64,000 nucleotides of DNA from Hydractinia symbiolongicarpus (taxonomy: Eukaryota > Cnidaria > Hydrozoa > Anthoathecata > Hydractiniidae), in assembly GCF_029227915.1 (NCBI RefSeq), contig NC_079879.1, positions 28,216,501 to 28,280,500 of the forward strand, written 5' to 3'. Shown here piece by piece: positions 1 to 10,730 of the stretch. Each line of letters opens with the position of its first letter. Positions within the stretch are counted from its first letter, which is position 1. A model generated the notes under the pieces. It saw only the letters and a list, made by a program, of their open reading frames with translations, made no database searches and was not told where the DNA came from. The translations under genes were made by a program, and so were the position numbers.

Positions 1-320
1 CAAATAAAGCGCTACCAGAGCGCCCAGTGTAATCGCTTAGTTCCAGCAATCATGTCAAATTAAGACGAATGTTATTTCTTGGAGTCCAACTGTCTCATTT
101 ATCACATTTATAAGGTCAAAATCCAACATCTGTTCAATTAAGTTCCACAGTCAATTGTTTCACAGTTAAAAGCGACGCAACCTAGTAAAATCATAAAGAT
201 ATCGCTAAATGCATGTTGGTACGAATATGTGACGCAACAGTCGTAACTCACACGGACTGATACCGTTAGAAAATCAATTAAATGTAGTTTTTGAAGCTCT
301 CTCTATTTCTTGAGCGCGTG
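1..320 (+). repeat. Partial satellite monomer at left edge (hybrid)
   Basis: The unit is cut by the window edge. Its left part matches the unit at 1065-1437 (shared rare variants gacgaatgtt and ccaacatctg). Its right part (cgcaacagtcgtaac, gttagaaaatcaatt) matches the unit ending at 692. It therefore looks like a recombinant of two neighbouring variants. Confidence 0.85.
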
Positions 321-1437
321 CTAACGGCTAGGATTGGTCCCACAGTAAAAATGAAATTTTTATCTACATTTTTAAATAAAGCGCTACCAAAGCTCCCAGT
401 GTAATCGCTGAGTTCCAGGAATCATGTCAAACTAAGAAAAATGTTATTTCTTGGAGTCAAATTGTCTCTTTTATCACATTTATAACGTCAAAGTCCAAAA
501 TCAGTTCAATAAAGTCCCACAGTCAATCGTTTCACTGTTAAAAGCGATGAAACCTAATAATATCAGAAAAATATCGCTAAATGCATGTTGGTACGAATAT
601 GTGACGCAACAGTCGTAACTCACACGGACTGATACCGTTAGAAAATCAATTAAATGTAGTTTTTGAAGCTGTCTCTATTTCTTGAGCGCGTGCTAACGGC
701 TAGGATTGGTCCCACAGTAAAAATGAAATTTTTATCTACATTTTTAAATAAAGCGCTACCAAAGCTCCCAGTGTAATCGCTGAGTTCCAGGAATCATGTC
801 AAACTAAGAAAAATGTTATTTCTTGGAGTCAAATTGTCTCTTTTATCACATTTATAACGTCAAAGTCCAAAATCACTTCAATAAAGTCCCACAGTCAATC
901 GTTTCACTGTTAAAAGCGATGAAACCTAATAATATCAGAAAAATAATGCTAAATACATGTTGGTACGAGTATGTGACGCAACCGTCGTAACTCACACGGA
1001 CTGATACCGTTAGAAAGTCAATTAAATGTAGTTTTTGAAACTATCTGTATTTTTGGAGCGCGTGCTAACGGCTAGGATTGGTCCCACAGTAAAGTGTGAA
1101 TTTTTTATCTACATTTTCAAATAAAGCGCCACCAGAGCGCCCAGTGTAATCGCTTAGTTCCAGCAATCATGTCAAATTAAGACGAATGTTATTTCTTGGA
1201 GTCCAACTGTCTCATTTATCACATTTATAAGGTCAAAATCCAACATCTGTTCAATTAAGTTCCACAGTCAATTGTTTCACAGTTAAAAGCGACGCAACCT
1301 AGTAAAATCAAAAAGATATCGCTAAATGCATGTTGGTACGAATATGTGACGCAACCGTCGTAACTCACGCGGACTGATACCGTTAAAAAATCAATTAAAT
1401 GTAGTTTTTGAAGCTGTCTCTATTTCTTTAGCGCGTG
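321..1437 (+). repeat. Block M, copy 1 (three monomers)
   Basis: Units start at 321, 693 and 1065 (372, 372 and 373 bp). Private markers are ggaatcatgtcaaac with ttggagtcaaattg in the first two, aaaataatgctaaatacatg in the second, and cagtaaagtgtgaattt at the start of the third. The same three units in the same order recur at 16,412 and 27,509, so this is a long-range repeated block and not a run of unrelated monomers. Confidence 0.85.
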
Positions 1438-1809
1438 CTAACGGCTAGGATTGGTCCCACAGTAAAAATGAAATTTTTATCTACATTTTTAATTAAAGCG
1501 CTACCAAAGCTCCCAGTGTAATCCCTGAGTTCCAGCAATCATGTCACACTAAGAAAAATGTAATTTCTAGGAGTCCAATTGTCTCTTTTATCACATTTGT
1601 AAGGTCAAAGTCCAAAATCAGTTCAATAAAGTCCCACAGTCAATCGTTTCACTGTTAAAAGCGATGAAACCTAATAATATCAGAAAAATATCGCTAAATG
1701 CATCTTGGTAGGAATATGTGCTGCAACCGTCGTAACTCACACGGACTGATACCGTTGGAAAGTCAATTAAATGTAGTTTTTGAAACTGCTTGTATTTCTG
1801 GAGCGCGTG
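1438..1809 (+). repeat. Single 372-bp linking monomer
   Basis: This unit joins block M to HOR-A. Its right half has the rare variants ggtaggaatatgtgctgcaa and gaaactgcttgtatttctgg. These reappear only in the right half of the unit at 6961-7332, which also immediately precedes a HOR-A copy. The two junctions probably share one origin. Confidence 0.8.
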
Positions 1810-2816
1810 CTAACGGCTAGGATTGGTCCCACAGTAAAGAATGCATTTTTCATCTACATTTTCAAATAAAGCGCTATCAGAGCGCCCAGTGTAATCGCTT
1901 AGTTCCAGGAATCATGTCAAATTAAGAAGAATGTTATTCTTTGGGGTCCAATTGTCTCATTTATCAGATTTATCAGGTCAATGTCTAAAATCAGTTTAAT
2001 TAAGTCCCACAGACAGTTGTTTTACACTTTAAAGCGACGCAACCAAGTAATATCAGAAACATATCGCTAAATACATGTTGGTACGAATATGTTACGCAAC
2101 CGTTGTATCTCAAACGGACTGATACCGTTAGAAAGTCAATGTAATATAGTCTTTGAAATTGTCTCAATTTCTTTAGCGCCTGCTAACGGCTAGGATTGGT
2201 CCCACAGTAAAAAATGACTTATTTATCTAAATATTTAAATGAAGCGCTACCACAGCGCCCAGTGTAATCGCTGAATTCCAGCAATCTTGTCAAATTAAGA
2301 AGAATGTTATTTCTTGGAGTCCAACTGTCTCATTTATCACATTTATAAAGTCAAAATCCAAAATCTGTTCAATTAAGTCCCACAGTCAATTGTTTCACAT
2401 TTAAAAGCGACGCAACCTATTAATATCAGAAACATATCGCTAAACAGATGTTCATACGAATATGTGACGCAATCGTTGTAATTCATACGGCCTGATACCG
2501 TTAGAAAGTCAATGAAATATAGTTTTTGAAACTGTCTTAATTTCTTGAGCGTGACCTAACGGCTAGGATTTGTCCCACAGTACAAAATGAATTTTTTATC
2601 TACATTTTTAAATAAAGCGCTACGACAGTTCCCAGTGTAATCGATGAGTTCCAGCAATCATGTCAAACTAAGAAAAATGTTATTTCTTGGAGTCCAATTG
2701 TCTCTTTTATCACATTAATAAGGTCAAAGTCCAAAATCATTCAATAAAGTCCCACAGTCAATCGTTTCACTGTTAAAAGCGATGAAACCTAATAGTATCA
2801 GAAAGATATCGCTAAA

Positions 2817-2833
2817 TGCATGTTGGTACGAAT
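2817..2833 (-). other. CENP-B-box-like 17-mer (representative)
   Basis: On the minus strand this reads attcgtaccaacatgca. The CENP-B box core is nTTCGnnnnAnnCGGGn. TTCG, the central A and one of the last G positions agree (six of nine core bases), and the CGGG end does not. The segment recurs in most monomers but is changed where units read tggtacaaatatg or tggtacgataagg. Resemblance only; binding is not shown. Confidence 0.25.
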
Positions 2834-2927
2834 ATGTGACGCAACCGTCGTAACTCACACGGACTGATACCGTTAGAAAGTCAATGAAATGTAGTTTTTG
2901 AAGCTGTCTCTATTTTTGGAGCGCATG

Positions 2928-3189
2928 CTAACGGCTAGGATTGGTCCCACAGTAAAAAATGACTTATTTATCTACATTTTTAAATGAAGCGCTACCACAG
3001 CGCCCAGTGTAATCGCTGAATTCCAGTTTCACAGTTAAAAGCGACACAACCTAGTAATATCAGAAAAATATCGCTAAATGCATGTTGGTACGAATATGTG
3101 ACGCAACCGTCGTAACTCACACGGACTGATACCGTTAGAAAGTCAATGAAATATAGTTTTTGAAACTGTCTCTATTCCTTGTGCGCGAG
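2928..3189 (+). repeat. 260-262-bp short monomer (type copy of a six-member class)
   Basis: About 111 bp between gctgaattccag and tttcacagttaaaagcgac are missing, removing the ttggagtcc to gtcccacagtc segment. The joint is the same in all six members, so they share one deletion. Copies: 2928-3189, 4681-4941, 8451-8711, 20,293-20,552, 28,626-28,886 and 32,765-33,026. All but 20,293 sit fourth of five in HOR-A or just before a HOR-A last unit. None occurs beyond 33,026. Confidence 0.92.
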
Positions 3190-3623
3190 CTAACGGCTAG
3201 GATTGGTCCCACAGTACAAAATGAATTTTTTATCTACATTTTGAAATAAAACGCTACCACAGCTCCCAGTGTAATCGCTGAGTTCCAGCAATCATGTCAA
3301 ACTAAGAAAAATGTTATTTCTTGGAGTCCAATTGTCTCTTTTATCACATTTATAAGGTCAAAGTCCAAAGTCAGTTTAATAAAGTCCCACAGTCAATCGT
3401 TTCACTGTTAAAAGCGATGAAACCTAATAGAATCAGAAAGATATCGCTAAATGCATGTTGGTACAAATATGTGACGCAACCGTTGTAATTCAAACGAGCT
3501 GATACCGATAGAAAGTCAATTAAATGTAGTTTTTGAAGCTGTCTCTATTTTTGGAGCGCGTGCTAACGGCTAGGAATGGTCCCATAGTAAAAAATGAAAT
3601 TTTTATCTACATTTTCAAATAAA

Positions 3624-3638
3624 GCGCTACCAGAGCGC
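3624..3638. other. Short dyad gcgct-accag-agcgc (representative)
   Basis: The two 5-bp arms are perfect complements around a 5-bp centre. Units with ccagagcgccc or ccacagcgccc keep the dyad. Units with ccacagctccc or ccaaagctccc break the right arm. It could form a small hairpin, but no function is evident. Confidence 0.5.
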
Positions 3639-4203
3639 CCAGTGTAATCGCTTAGTTCCAGGACTCATGTGAAATTAAGAAGAATGTTATTCTTTGGGGT
3701 CCAATTGTCTCATTTATCAGATTTATCAGGTCAATGTCTAAAATCAGTTTAATTAAGTCCCACAGACAGTTGTTTTACACTTTAAAGCGACGCAACCAAG
3801 TAATATCAGAAACATATCGCTAAATACATGTTGGTACGAATATGTTACGCAACTGTTGTATCTCAAACGGACTGATACCGTTAGAAAGTCAATGTAATAT
3901 AGTCTTTGAAATTGTCTCAATTTCTTTAGCGCCTGCTAACGGCTAGGATTGGTCCCACAGTAAAAAATGACTTATTTATCTAAATATTTAAATGAAGCGC
4001 TACCACAGCGCCCAGTGTAATCGCTGAATTCCAGCAATCTTGTCAAATTAAGAAGAATGTTATTTCTTGGAGTCCAACTGTCTCATTTATCACATTTATA
4101 AAGTCAAAATCCAAAATCTGTTCAATTAAGTCCCACAGTCAATTGTTTCACAGTTAAAAGCGACGCAACCTATTAATATCAGAAACATATCGCTAAACAG
4201 ATG

Positions 4204-4213
4204 TTCGTACGAA
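4204..4213. other. 10-bp palindrome ttcgtacgaa in a monomer sub-type
   Basis: A g-to-c change in the common ttggtacgaa makes a perfect palindrome. It occurs in the second unit of HOR-A (4204, 7974, 20,188, 32,288), once at 31,013, and in HOR-E (60,205, 62,594). It overlaps the CENP-B-like segment and marks related units. Confidence 0.7.
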
Positions 4214-5314
4214 TATGTGACGCAATCGTTGTAATTCATACGGCCTGATACCGTTAGAAAGTCAATGAAATATAGTTTTTGAAACTGTCTTAATTTCTTG
4301 AGCGTGACCTAACGGCTAGGATTTGTCCCACAGTACAAAATGAATTTTTTATCTACATTTTTAAATAAAGCGCTACGACAGTTCCCAGTGTAATCGATGA
4401 GTTCCAGCAATCATGTCAAACTAAGAAAAATGTTATTTCTTGGAGTCCAATTGTCTCTTTTATCACATTAATAAGGTCAAAGTCCAAAATCATTCAATAA
4501 AGTCCCACAGTCAATCGTTTCACTGTTAAAAGCGATGAAACCTAATAGTATCAGAAAGATATCGCTAAATGCATGTTGGTACGAATATGTGACGCAACCG
4601 TCGTAACTCACACGGACTGATACCGTTAGAAAGTCAATGAAATGTAGTTTTTGAAGCTGTCTCTATTTTTGGAGCGCATGCTAACGGCTAGGATTGGTCC
4701 CACAGTAAAAATGACTTATTTATCTACATTTTTAAATGAAGCGCTACCACAGCGCCCAGTGTAATCGCTGAATTCCAGTTTCACAGTTAAAAGCGACACA
4801 ACCTAGTAATATCAGAAAAATATCGCTAAATGCATGTTGGTACGAATATGTGACGCAACCGTCGTAACTCACACGGACTGATACCGTTAGAAAGTCAATG
4901 AAATATAGTTTTTGAAACTGTCTCTATTCCTTGTGCGCGAGCTAACGGCTAGGATTGGTCCCACAGTACAAAATGAATTTTTTATCTACATTTTGAAATA
5001 AAACGCTACCACAGCTCCCAGTGTAATCGCTGAGTTCCAGCAATCATGTCAAACTAAGAAAAATGTTATTTCTTGGAGTCCAATTGTCTCTTTTATCACA
5101 TTTATAAGGTCAAAGTCCAAAGTCAGTTTAATAAAGTCCCACAGTCAATCGTTTCACTGTTAAAAGCGATGAAACCTAATAGAATCAGAAAGATATCGCT
5201 AAATGCATGTTGGTACAAATATGTGACGCAACCGTTGTAATTCAAACGAGCTGATACCGATAGAAAGTCAATTAAATGTAGTTTTTGAAGCTGTCTCTAT
5301 TTTTGGAGCCTGTG

Positions 5315-6960
5315 CTAACGGCTAGGAATGGCCCCATAGTAAAAAATGAAATTTTTATCTACATTTTCAAATAAAGCGCTACCAGAGCGCCCAGTGTAAT
5401 CGCTTAGTTCCAGGACTCATGTGAAATTAAGAAGAATGTTAATTTTTGGTGTCCAATTGTCTCATAATAACATTTATAAGGTTTCAGTCCAAAATCAGTT
5501 CAATAAAGTGCTACAGTCAATTGTTTCATTGTTAAAAGCGATGAAACCTAGTAATATCAGAAAAATATCGCTAAATGCATGTTGGTACGAACATGTGACG
5601 CAACCGTTGTAACTCAAACGAGCTGATACCAATTGAAAGACAATGAAATGTAATTTTTGAACCTGTCTCTATTACTTCAGCGCGCGCTAGCGGTTAGGAT
5701 TGGTCCCACAGTAAAAAATGACTTATTTATCTAATTTTTTGAATAAAGCAATAACACATCGTCCAGTATAATTGCTGAGTTCCAGCAATCATGTCAAACT
5801 AAGAAAATCGTTATTTCTTGGAGTCCAATTGTCTCATTTATCATATTTAAAAGGTCAAAGTTTAAAATCAGTTTAATTAAGTCCCACAGTCAATTGTTTC
5901 ACAGTTAAAAGCGACGCAACCTAGTAATATCAGAAACATCTCGTAAACAGATGTTGGTACGAATATGTGACGCAATCGTTGTAATTCATACGGACTGATA
6001 CCGTTGGAAAGTCAATGAAATATAGTTTTTGAAACTGTCCCTATTTCTTGAGCGCAAGCTAACGGCTAGGAATGGTCCTACAGTAAAAAATGATTTTCTT
6101 ATCTACATTTTCAAATAAAGCGCTACCGGAGCGCCCAGTGTAATCGCTTAGTTCCAGCAATCATGTCAAATTAAGAAGAATGTTATTTTTTGGAGTCCAA
6201 TTATCTCATCATAACATTTATAAGGTCACAGTCCAAAATCAGGTCAATAAAGTACTACAGTCAATTGTTTCATTGTTAAAAGCGATGAAACCTAGTAATA
6301 TCAGAAAAATATCGCTAAATGCATGTTGGTACGAATATGTGACGCAACCGTTGTAATTCAAACGAGCTGATACCGATAGAAAGTCAATAAAATGTAGTTT
6401 TTGAAACTGTCTCTATTACTTCAGCGCGCTAGCGGTTAGGATTGGTCCCACAGCAAAAAATGACTTATTCATCTAATTTTTTGAATAAAGCAATAATACA
6501 GCGTCCAGTGTAATTGCTGAGTTACAGCAATCATTTCATATTAAGAAGAACGTTACTTCTTGGAGTCCAGTTGTCTTATTATCACATTTATAAGGTGAAA
6601 TTGGTCCCACAGTAAAAAATGATTTTTTTATCTACATTTTTAAATAAAGCGCTCCCAAAGCTCCCAGTGTAATCGCTGAGTTCCAGCAATCATGTCAAAC
6701 TAAGAAAAATGTTATTTCTTGGAGTCCAATTGTCTCATTTATCACGTTTATAAGGTCAAAGTCTAAAATCAGTTCTATTGAGCCCCACAGTCAATCGTTT
6801 CACTGTTAAAAGCGATGAAACCTAATAGAATCAGAAAGATATCGCTAAATGCATGTTGGTACAAATATGTGACGCAACCGTCGTAACTCACACGGACTGA
6901 TACCGTTAGAAAGTCAATTAAATGTAGTTTTTGAAGCTGTCTCTATTTTTGGAGCGCGTG
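5315..6960 (+). repeat. HOR-B copy 1 (1646 bp, five units)
   Basis: Units start at 5315, 5687, 6059, 6429 and 6588 (372, 372, 370, 159 and 373 bp). Markers are ggactcatgtgaaatt with ttaatttttggtgtcc in unit 1, tttgaataaagcaataaca in unit 2, gcgctaccggagcgc in unit 3, the 159-bp unit, then a unit beginning attggtcccacag. The same series follows HOR-A at 9085 and 33,400, giving a compound A+B repeat of 3398 bp. Confidence 0.92.
6429..6587 (+). repeat. 159-bp short monomer (type copy of a 35-member class)
   Basis: The unit starts ctagcggttagg and ends at ataaggtgaa, which is joined directly to the attggtcccacag of the next unit. About 213 bp of the right part of the monomer are missing. Its left half is also diverged: tttgaataaagcaata, gagttacagcaatcatttc and aagaacgttacttcttgg. 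All 35 copies share length and junction, so one deletion founded the class. Starts: 6429, 10199, 11845, 13116, 13646, 19016, 21293, 21823, 23094, 23624, 31116, 34514, 35785, 36315, 36701, 37972, 38502, 39406, 39936, 41209, 42482, 43753, 44283, 45554, 46084, 48847, 50866, 51765, 53415, 54686, 56336, 57606, 58506, 59405 and 61794. The first copy is at 6.4 kb. Confidence 0.93.
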
Positions 6961-7332
6961 CTAACGGCTAGGAATGGTCCCATAGTAAAAAATGAAATTT
7001 TTATCTACATTTTCAAATAAAGCGCTACCAGAGCGCCCAGTGTAATCGCTTAGTTCCAGGACTCATGTGAAATTAAGAAGAATGTTAATTTTTGGTGTCC
7101 AATTGTCTCAAAATAACATTTATAAGGTTTCAGTCCAAAATCAGTTCAATAAAGTGCTACAGTCAATTGTTTCACTGTTAAAAGCGATGAAACCTAATAA
7201 TATCAGAAAAATATCGCTAAATGCATGTTGGTAGGAATATGTGCTGCAACCGTCGTAACTCACACGGACTGATACCGTTGGAAAGTCAATTAAATGTAGT
7301 TTTTGAAACTGCTTGTATTTCTGGAGCGCGTG
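6961..7332 (+). repeat. Hybrid monomer linking HOR-B to HOR-A
   Basis: The left part is the HOR-B first unit (ggactcatgtgaaatt, ttaatttttggtgtcc). The right part (ggtaggaatatgtgctgcaa, actgcttgtatttctgg) is the variant at 1438-1809. The switch lies in the shared stretch around 7165-7230. It also carries a stop-making change (ctcaaaataac for ctcataataac), so the short frame open in its HOR-B sisters is closed here. Confidence 0.8.
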
Positions 7333-9084
7333 CTAACGGCTAGGATTGGTCCCACAGTAAAGAATGCATTTTTCATCTACATTTTCAAATAAAGCGCTAT
7401 CAGAGCGCCCAGTGTAATCGCTTAGTTCCAGGAATCATGTCAAATTAAGAAGAATGTTATTCTTTGGGGTCCAATTGTCTCATTTATCAGATTTATCAGG
7501 TCAATGTCTAAAATCAGTTTAATTAAGTCCCACAGACAGTTGTTTTACACTTTAAAGCGACGCAACCAAGTAATATCAGAAACATATCGCTAAATACATG
7601 TTGGTACGAATATGTTACGCAACTGTTGTATCTCAAACGGACTGATACCGTTAGAAAGTCAATGTAATATAGTCTTTGAAATTGTCTCAATTTCTTTAGC
7701 GCCTGCTAACGGCTAGGATTGGTCCCACAGTAAAAAATGACTTATTTATCTAAATATTTAAATGAAGCGCTACCACAGCGCCCAGTGTAATCGCTGAATT
7801 CCAGCAATCTTGTCAAATTAAGAAGAATGTTATTTCTTGGAGTCCAACTGTCTCATTTATCACATTTATAAAGTCAAAATCCAAAATCTGTTCAATTAAG
7901 TCCCACAGTCAATTGTTTCACAGTTAAAAGCGACGCAACCTATTAATATCAGAAACATATCGCTAAACAGATGTTCGTACGAATATGTGACGCAATCGTT
8001 GTAATTCATACGGCCTGATACCGTTAGAAAGTCAATGAAATATAGTTTTTGAAACTGTCTTAATTTCTTGAGCGTGACCTAACGGCTAGGATTTGTCCCA
8101 CAGTACAAAATGAATTTTTTATCTACATTTTTAAATAAAGCGCTACGACAGTTCCCAGTGTAATCGATGAGTTCCAGCAATCATGTCAAACTAAGAAAAA
8201 TGTTATTTCTTGGAGTCCAATTGTCTCTTTTATCACATTAATAAGGTCAAAGTCCAAAATCATTCAATAAAGTCCCACAGTCAATCGTTTCACTGTTAAA
8301 AGCGATGAAACCTAATAGTATCAGAAAGATATCGCTAAATGCATGTTGGTACGAATATGTGACGCAACCGTCGTAACTCACACGGACTGATACCGTTAGA
8401 AAGTCAATGAAATGTAGTTTTTGAAGCTGTCTCTATTTTTGGAGCGCATGCTAACGGCTAGGATTGGTCCCACAGTAAAAATGACTTATTTATCTACATT
8501 TTTAAATGAAGCGCTACCACAGCGCCCAGTGTAATCGCTGAATTCCAGTTTCACAGTTAAAAGCGACACAACCTAGTAATATCAGAAAAATATCGCTAAA
8601 TGCATGTTGGTACGAATATGTGACGCAACCGTCGTAACTCACACGGACTGATACCGTTAGAAAGTCAATGAAATATAGTTTTTGAAACTGTCTCTATTCC
8701 TTGTGCGCGAGCTAACGGCTAGGATTGGTCCCACAGTACAAAATGAATTTTTTATCTACATTTTGAAATAAAACGCTACCACAGCTCCCAGTGTAATCGC
8801 TGAGTTCCAGCAATCATGTCAAACTAAGAAAAATGTTATTTCTTGGAGTCCAATTGTCTCTTTTATCACATTTATAAGGTCAAAGTCCAAAGTCAGTTTA
8901 ATAAAGTCCCACAGTCAATCGTTTCACTGTTAAAAGCGATGAAACCTAATAGAATCAGAAAGATATCGCTAAATGCATGTTGGTACAAATATGTGACGCA
9001 ACCGTTGTAATTCAAACGAGCTGATACCGATAGAAAGTCAATTAAATGTAGTTTTTGAAGCTGTCTCTATTTTTGGAGCCTGTG
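7333..9084 (+). repeat. HOR-A copy 3 (1752 bp, five units)
   Basis: Units start at 7333, 7706, 8079, 8451 and 8712 (373, 373, 372, 261 and 373 bp). The left edge (cagtaaagaatgcatttttc, gcgctatcagagcgc) matches copy 1 at 1810. From there the block matches copies 1 and 2. Relative to copy 2 everything is offset by 3770 bp, and this offset continues through the adjoining HOR-B to about 11.1 kb. Confidence 0.92.
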
Positions 9085-10730
9085 CTAACGGCTAGGAATG
9101 GCCCCATAGTAAAAAATGAAATTTTTATCTACATTTTCAAATAAAGCGCTACCAGAGCGCCCAGTGTAATCGCTTAGTTCCAGGACTCATGTGAAATTAA
9201 GAAGAATGTTAATTTTTGGTGTCCAATTGTCTCATAATAACATTTATAAGGTTTCAGTCCAAAATCAGTTCAATAAAGTGCTACAGTCAATTGTTTCATT
9301 GTTAAAAGCGATGAAACCTAGTAATATCAGAAAAATATCGCTAAATGCATGTTGGTACGAACATGTGACGCAACCGTTGTAACTCAAACGAGCTGATACC
9401 AATTGAAAGACAATGAAATGTAATTTTTGAACCTGTCTCTATTACTTCAGCGCGCGCTAGCGGTTAGGATTGGTCCCACAGTAAAAAATGACTTATTTAT
9501 CTAATTTTTTGAATAAAGCAATAACACATCGTCCAGTATAATTGCTGAGTTCCAGCAATCATGTCAAACTAAGAAAATCGTTATTTCTTGGAGTCCAATT
9601 GTCTCATTTATCATATTTAAAAGGTCAAAGTTTAAAATCAGTTTAATTAAGTCCCACAGTCAATTGTTTCACAGTTAAAAGCGACGCAACCTAGTAATAT
9701 CAGAAACATCTCGTAAACAGATGTTGGTACGAATATGTGACGCAATCGTTGTAATTCATACGGACTGATACCGTTGGAAAGTCAATGAAATATAGTTTTT
9801 GAAACTGTCCCTATTTCTTGAGCGCAAGCTAACGGCTAGGAATGGTCCTACAGTAAAAAATGATTTTCTTATCTACATTTTCAAATAAAGCGCTACCGGA
9901 GCGCCCAGTGTAATCGCTTAGTTCCAGCAATCATGTCAAATTAAGAAGAATGTTATTTTTTGGAGTCCAATTATCTCATCATAACATTTATAAGGTCACA
10001 GTCCAAAATCAGGTCAATAAAGTACTACAGTCAATTGTTTCATTGTTAAAAGCGATGAAACCTAGTAATATCAGAAAAATATCGCTAAATGCATGTTGGT
10101 ACGATTATGTGACGCAACCGTTGTAATTCAAACGAGCTGATACCGATAGAAAGTCAATAAAATGTAGTTTTTGAAACTGTCTCTATTACTTCAGCGCGCT
10201 AGCGGTTAGGATTGGTCCCACAGCAAAAAATGACTTATTCATCTAATTTTTTGAATAAAGCAATAATACAGCGTCCAGTGTAATTGCTGAGTTACAGCAA
10301 TCATTTCATATTAAGAAGAACGTTACTTCTTGGAGTCCAGTTGTCTTATTATCACATTTATAAGGTGAAATTGGTCCCACAGTAAAAAATGATTTTTTTA
10401 TCTACATTTTTAAATAAAGCGCTCCCAAAGCTCCCAGTGTAATCGCTGAGTTCCAGCAATCATGTCAAACTAAGAAAAATGTTATTTCTTGGAGTCCAAT
10501 TGTCTCATTTATCACGTTTATAAGGTCAAAGTCTAAAATCAGTTCTATTGAGCCCCACAGTCAATCGTTTCACTGTTAAAAGCGATGAAACCTAATAGAA
10601 TCAGAAAGATATCGCTAAATGCATGTTGGTACAAATATGTGACGCAACCGTCGTAACTCACACGGACTGATACCGTTAGAAAGTCAATTAAATGTAGTTT
10701 TTGAAGCTGTCTCTATTTTTGGAGCGCGTG
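9085..10730 (+). repeat. HOR-B copy 2 (1646 bp, five units)
   Basis: Units start at 9085, 9457, 9829, 10199 and 10358 (372, 372, 370, 159 and 373 bp). It is near-identical to 5315-6960 at an offset of 3770 bp, including the rare agaaaatcgttatttc and aatggtcctacag variants. This makes 3563-7332 and 7333-11,102 one duplicated segment. Confidence 0.92.

Larger units (their letters stand above)
1810..3562 (+). repeat. HOR-A copy 1 (1753 bp, five units)
   Basis: Units start at 1810, 2183, 2556, 2928 and 3190 with lengths 373, 373, 372, 262 and 373. Diagnostic variants in order are attctttggggtccaatt with tcagatttatcaggtcaatg, gcaatcttgtcaaatt with cagatgttc, cgctacgacagttccc, the 262-bp deleted unit, and aataaaacgctacc. 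The next copy begins directly at 3563, and further copies are at 7333 and 31,647. Copies 1-3 are nearly identical by reading, which implies recent amplification. Confidence 0.92.
3563..5314 (+). repeat. HOR-A copy 2 (1752 bp, five units)
   Basis: Units start at 3563, 3936, 4309, 4681 and 4942 (373, 373, 372, 261 and 373 bp), in the same variant order as copy 1. The first roughly 130 bp differ from copies 1 and 3: the unit begins gaatggtcccatag and carries ggactcatgtgaaatt, as HOR-B first units do, before switching to the HOR-A variant attctttgggg. The left edge of this copy is therefore itself a recombination joint. The following HOR-B copy starts at 5315. Confidence 0.92.

Noticed and set aside
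5421-5612. 63-codon open frame on the plus strand, also at 9191, 10,837, 18,008, 29,366 and 33,506, with variants at 48,208, 49,836, 50,600, 52,776 and 55,697
   Set aside because: It lies wholly within the monomer and is open only in units where gtcaaactaag became gtgaaattaag or a similar form. The identical copies are explained by HOR duplication, sister units have stops, and nothing suggests a protein family.
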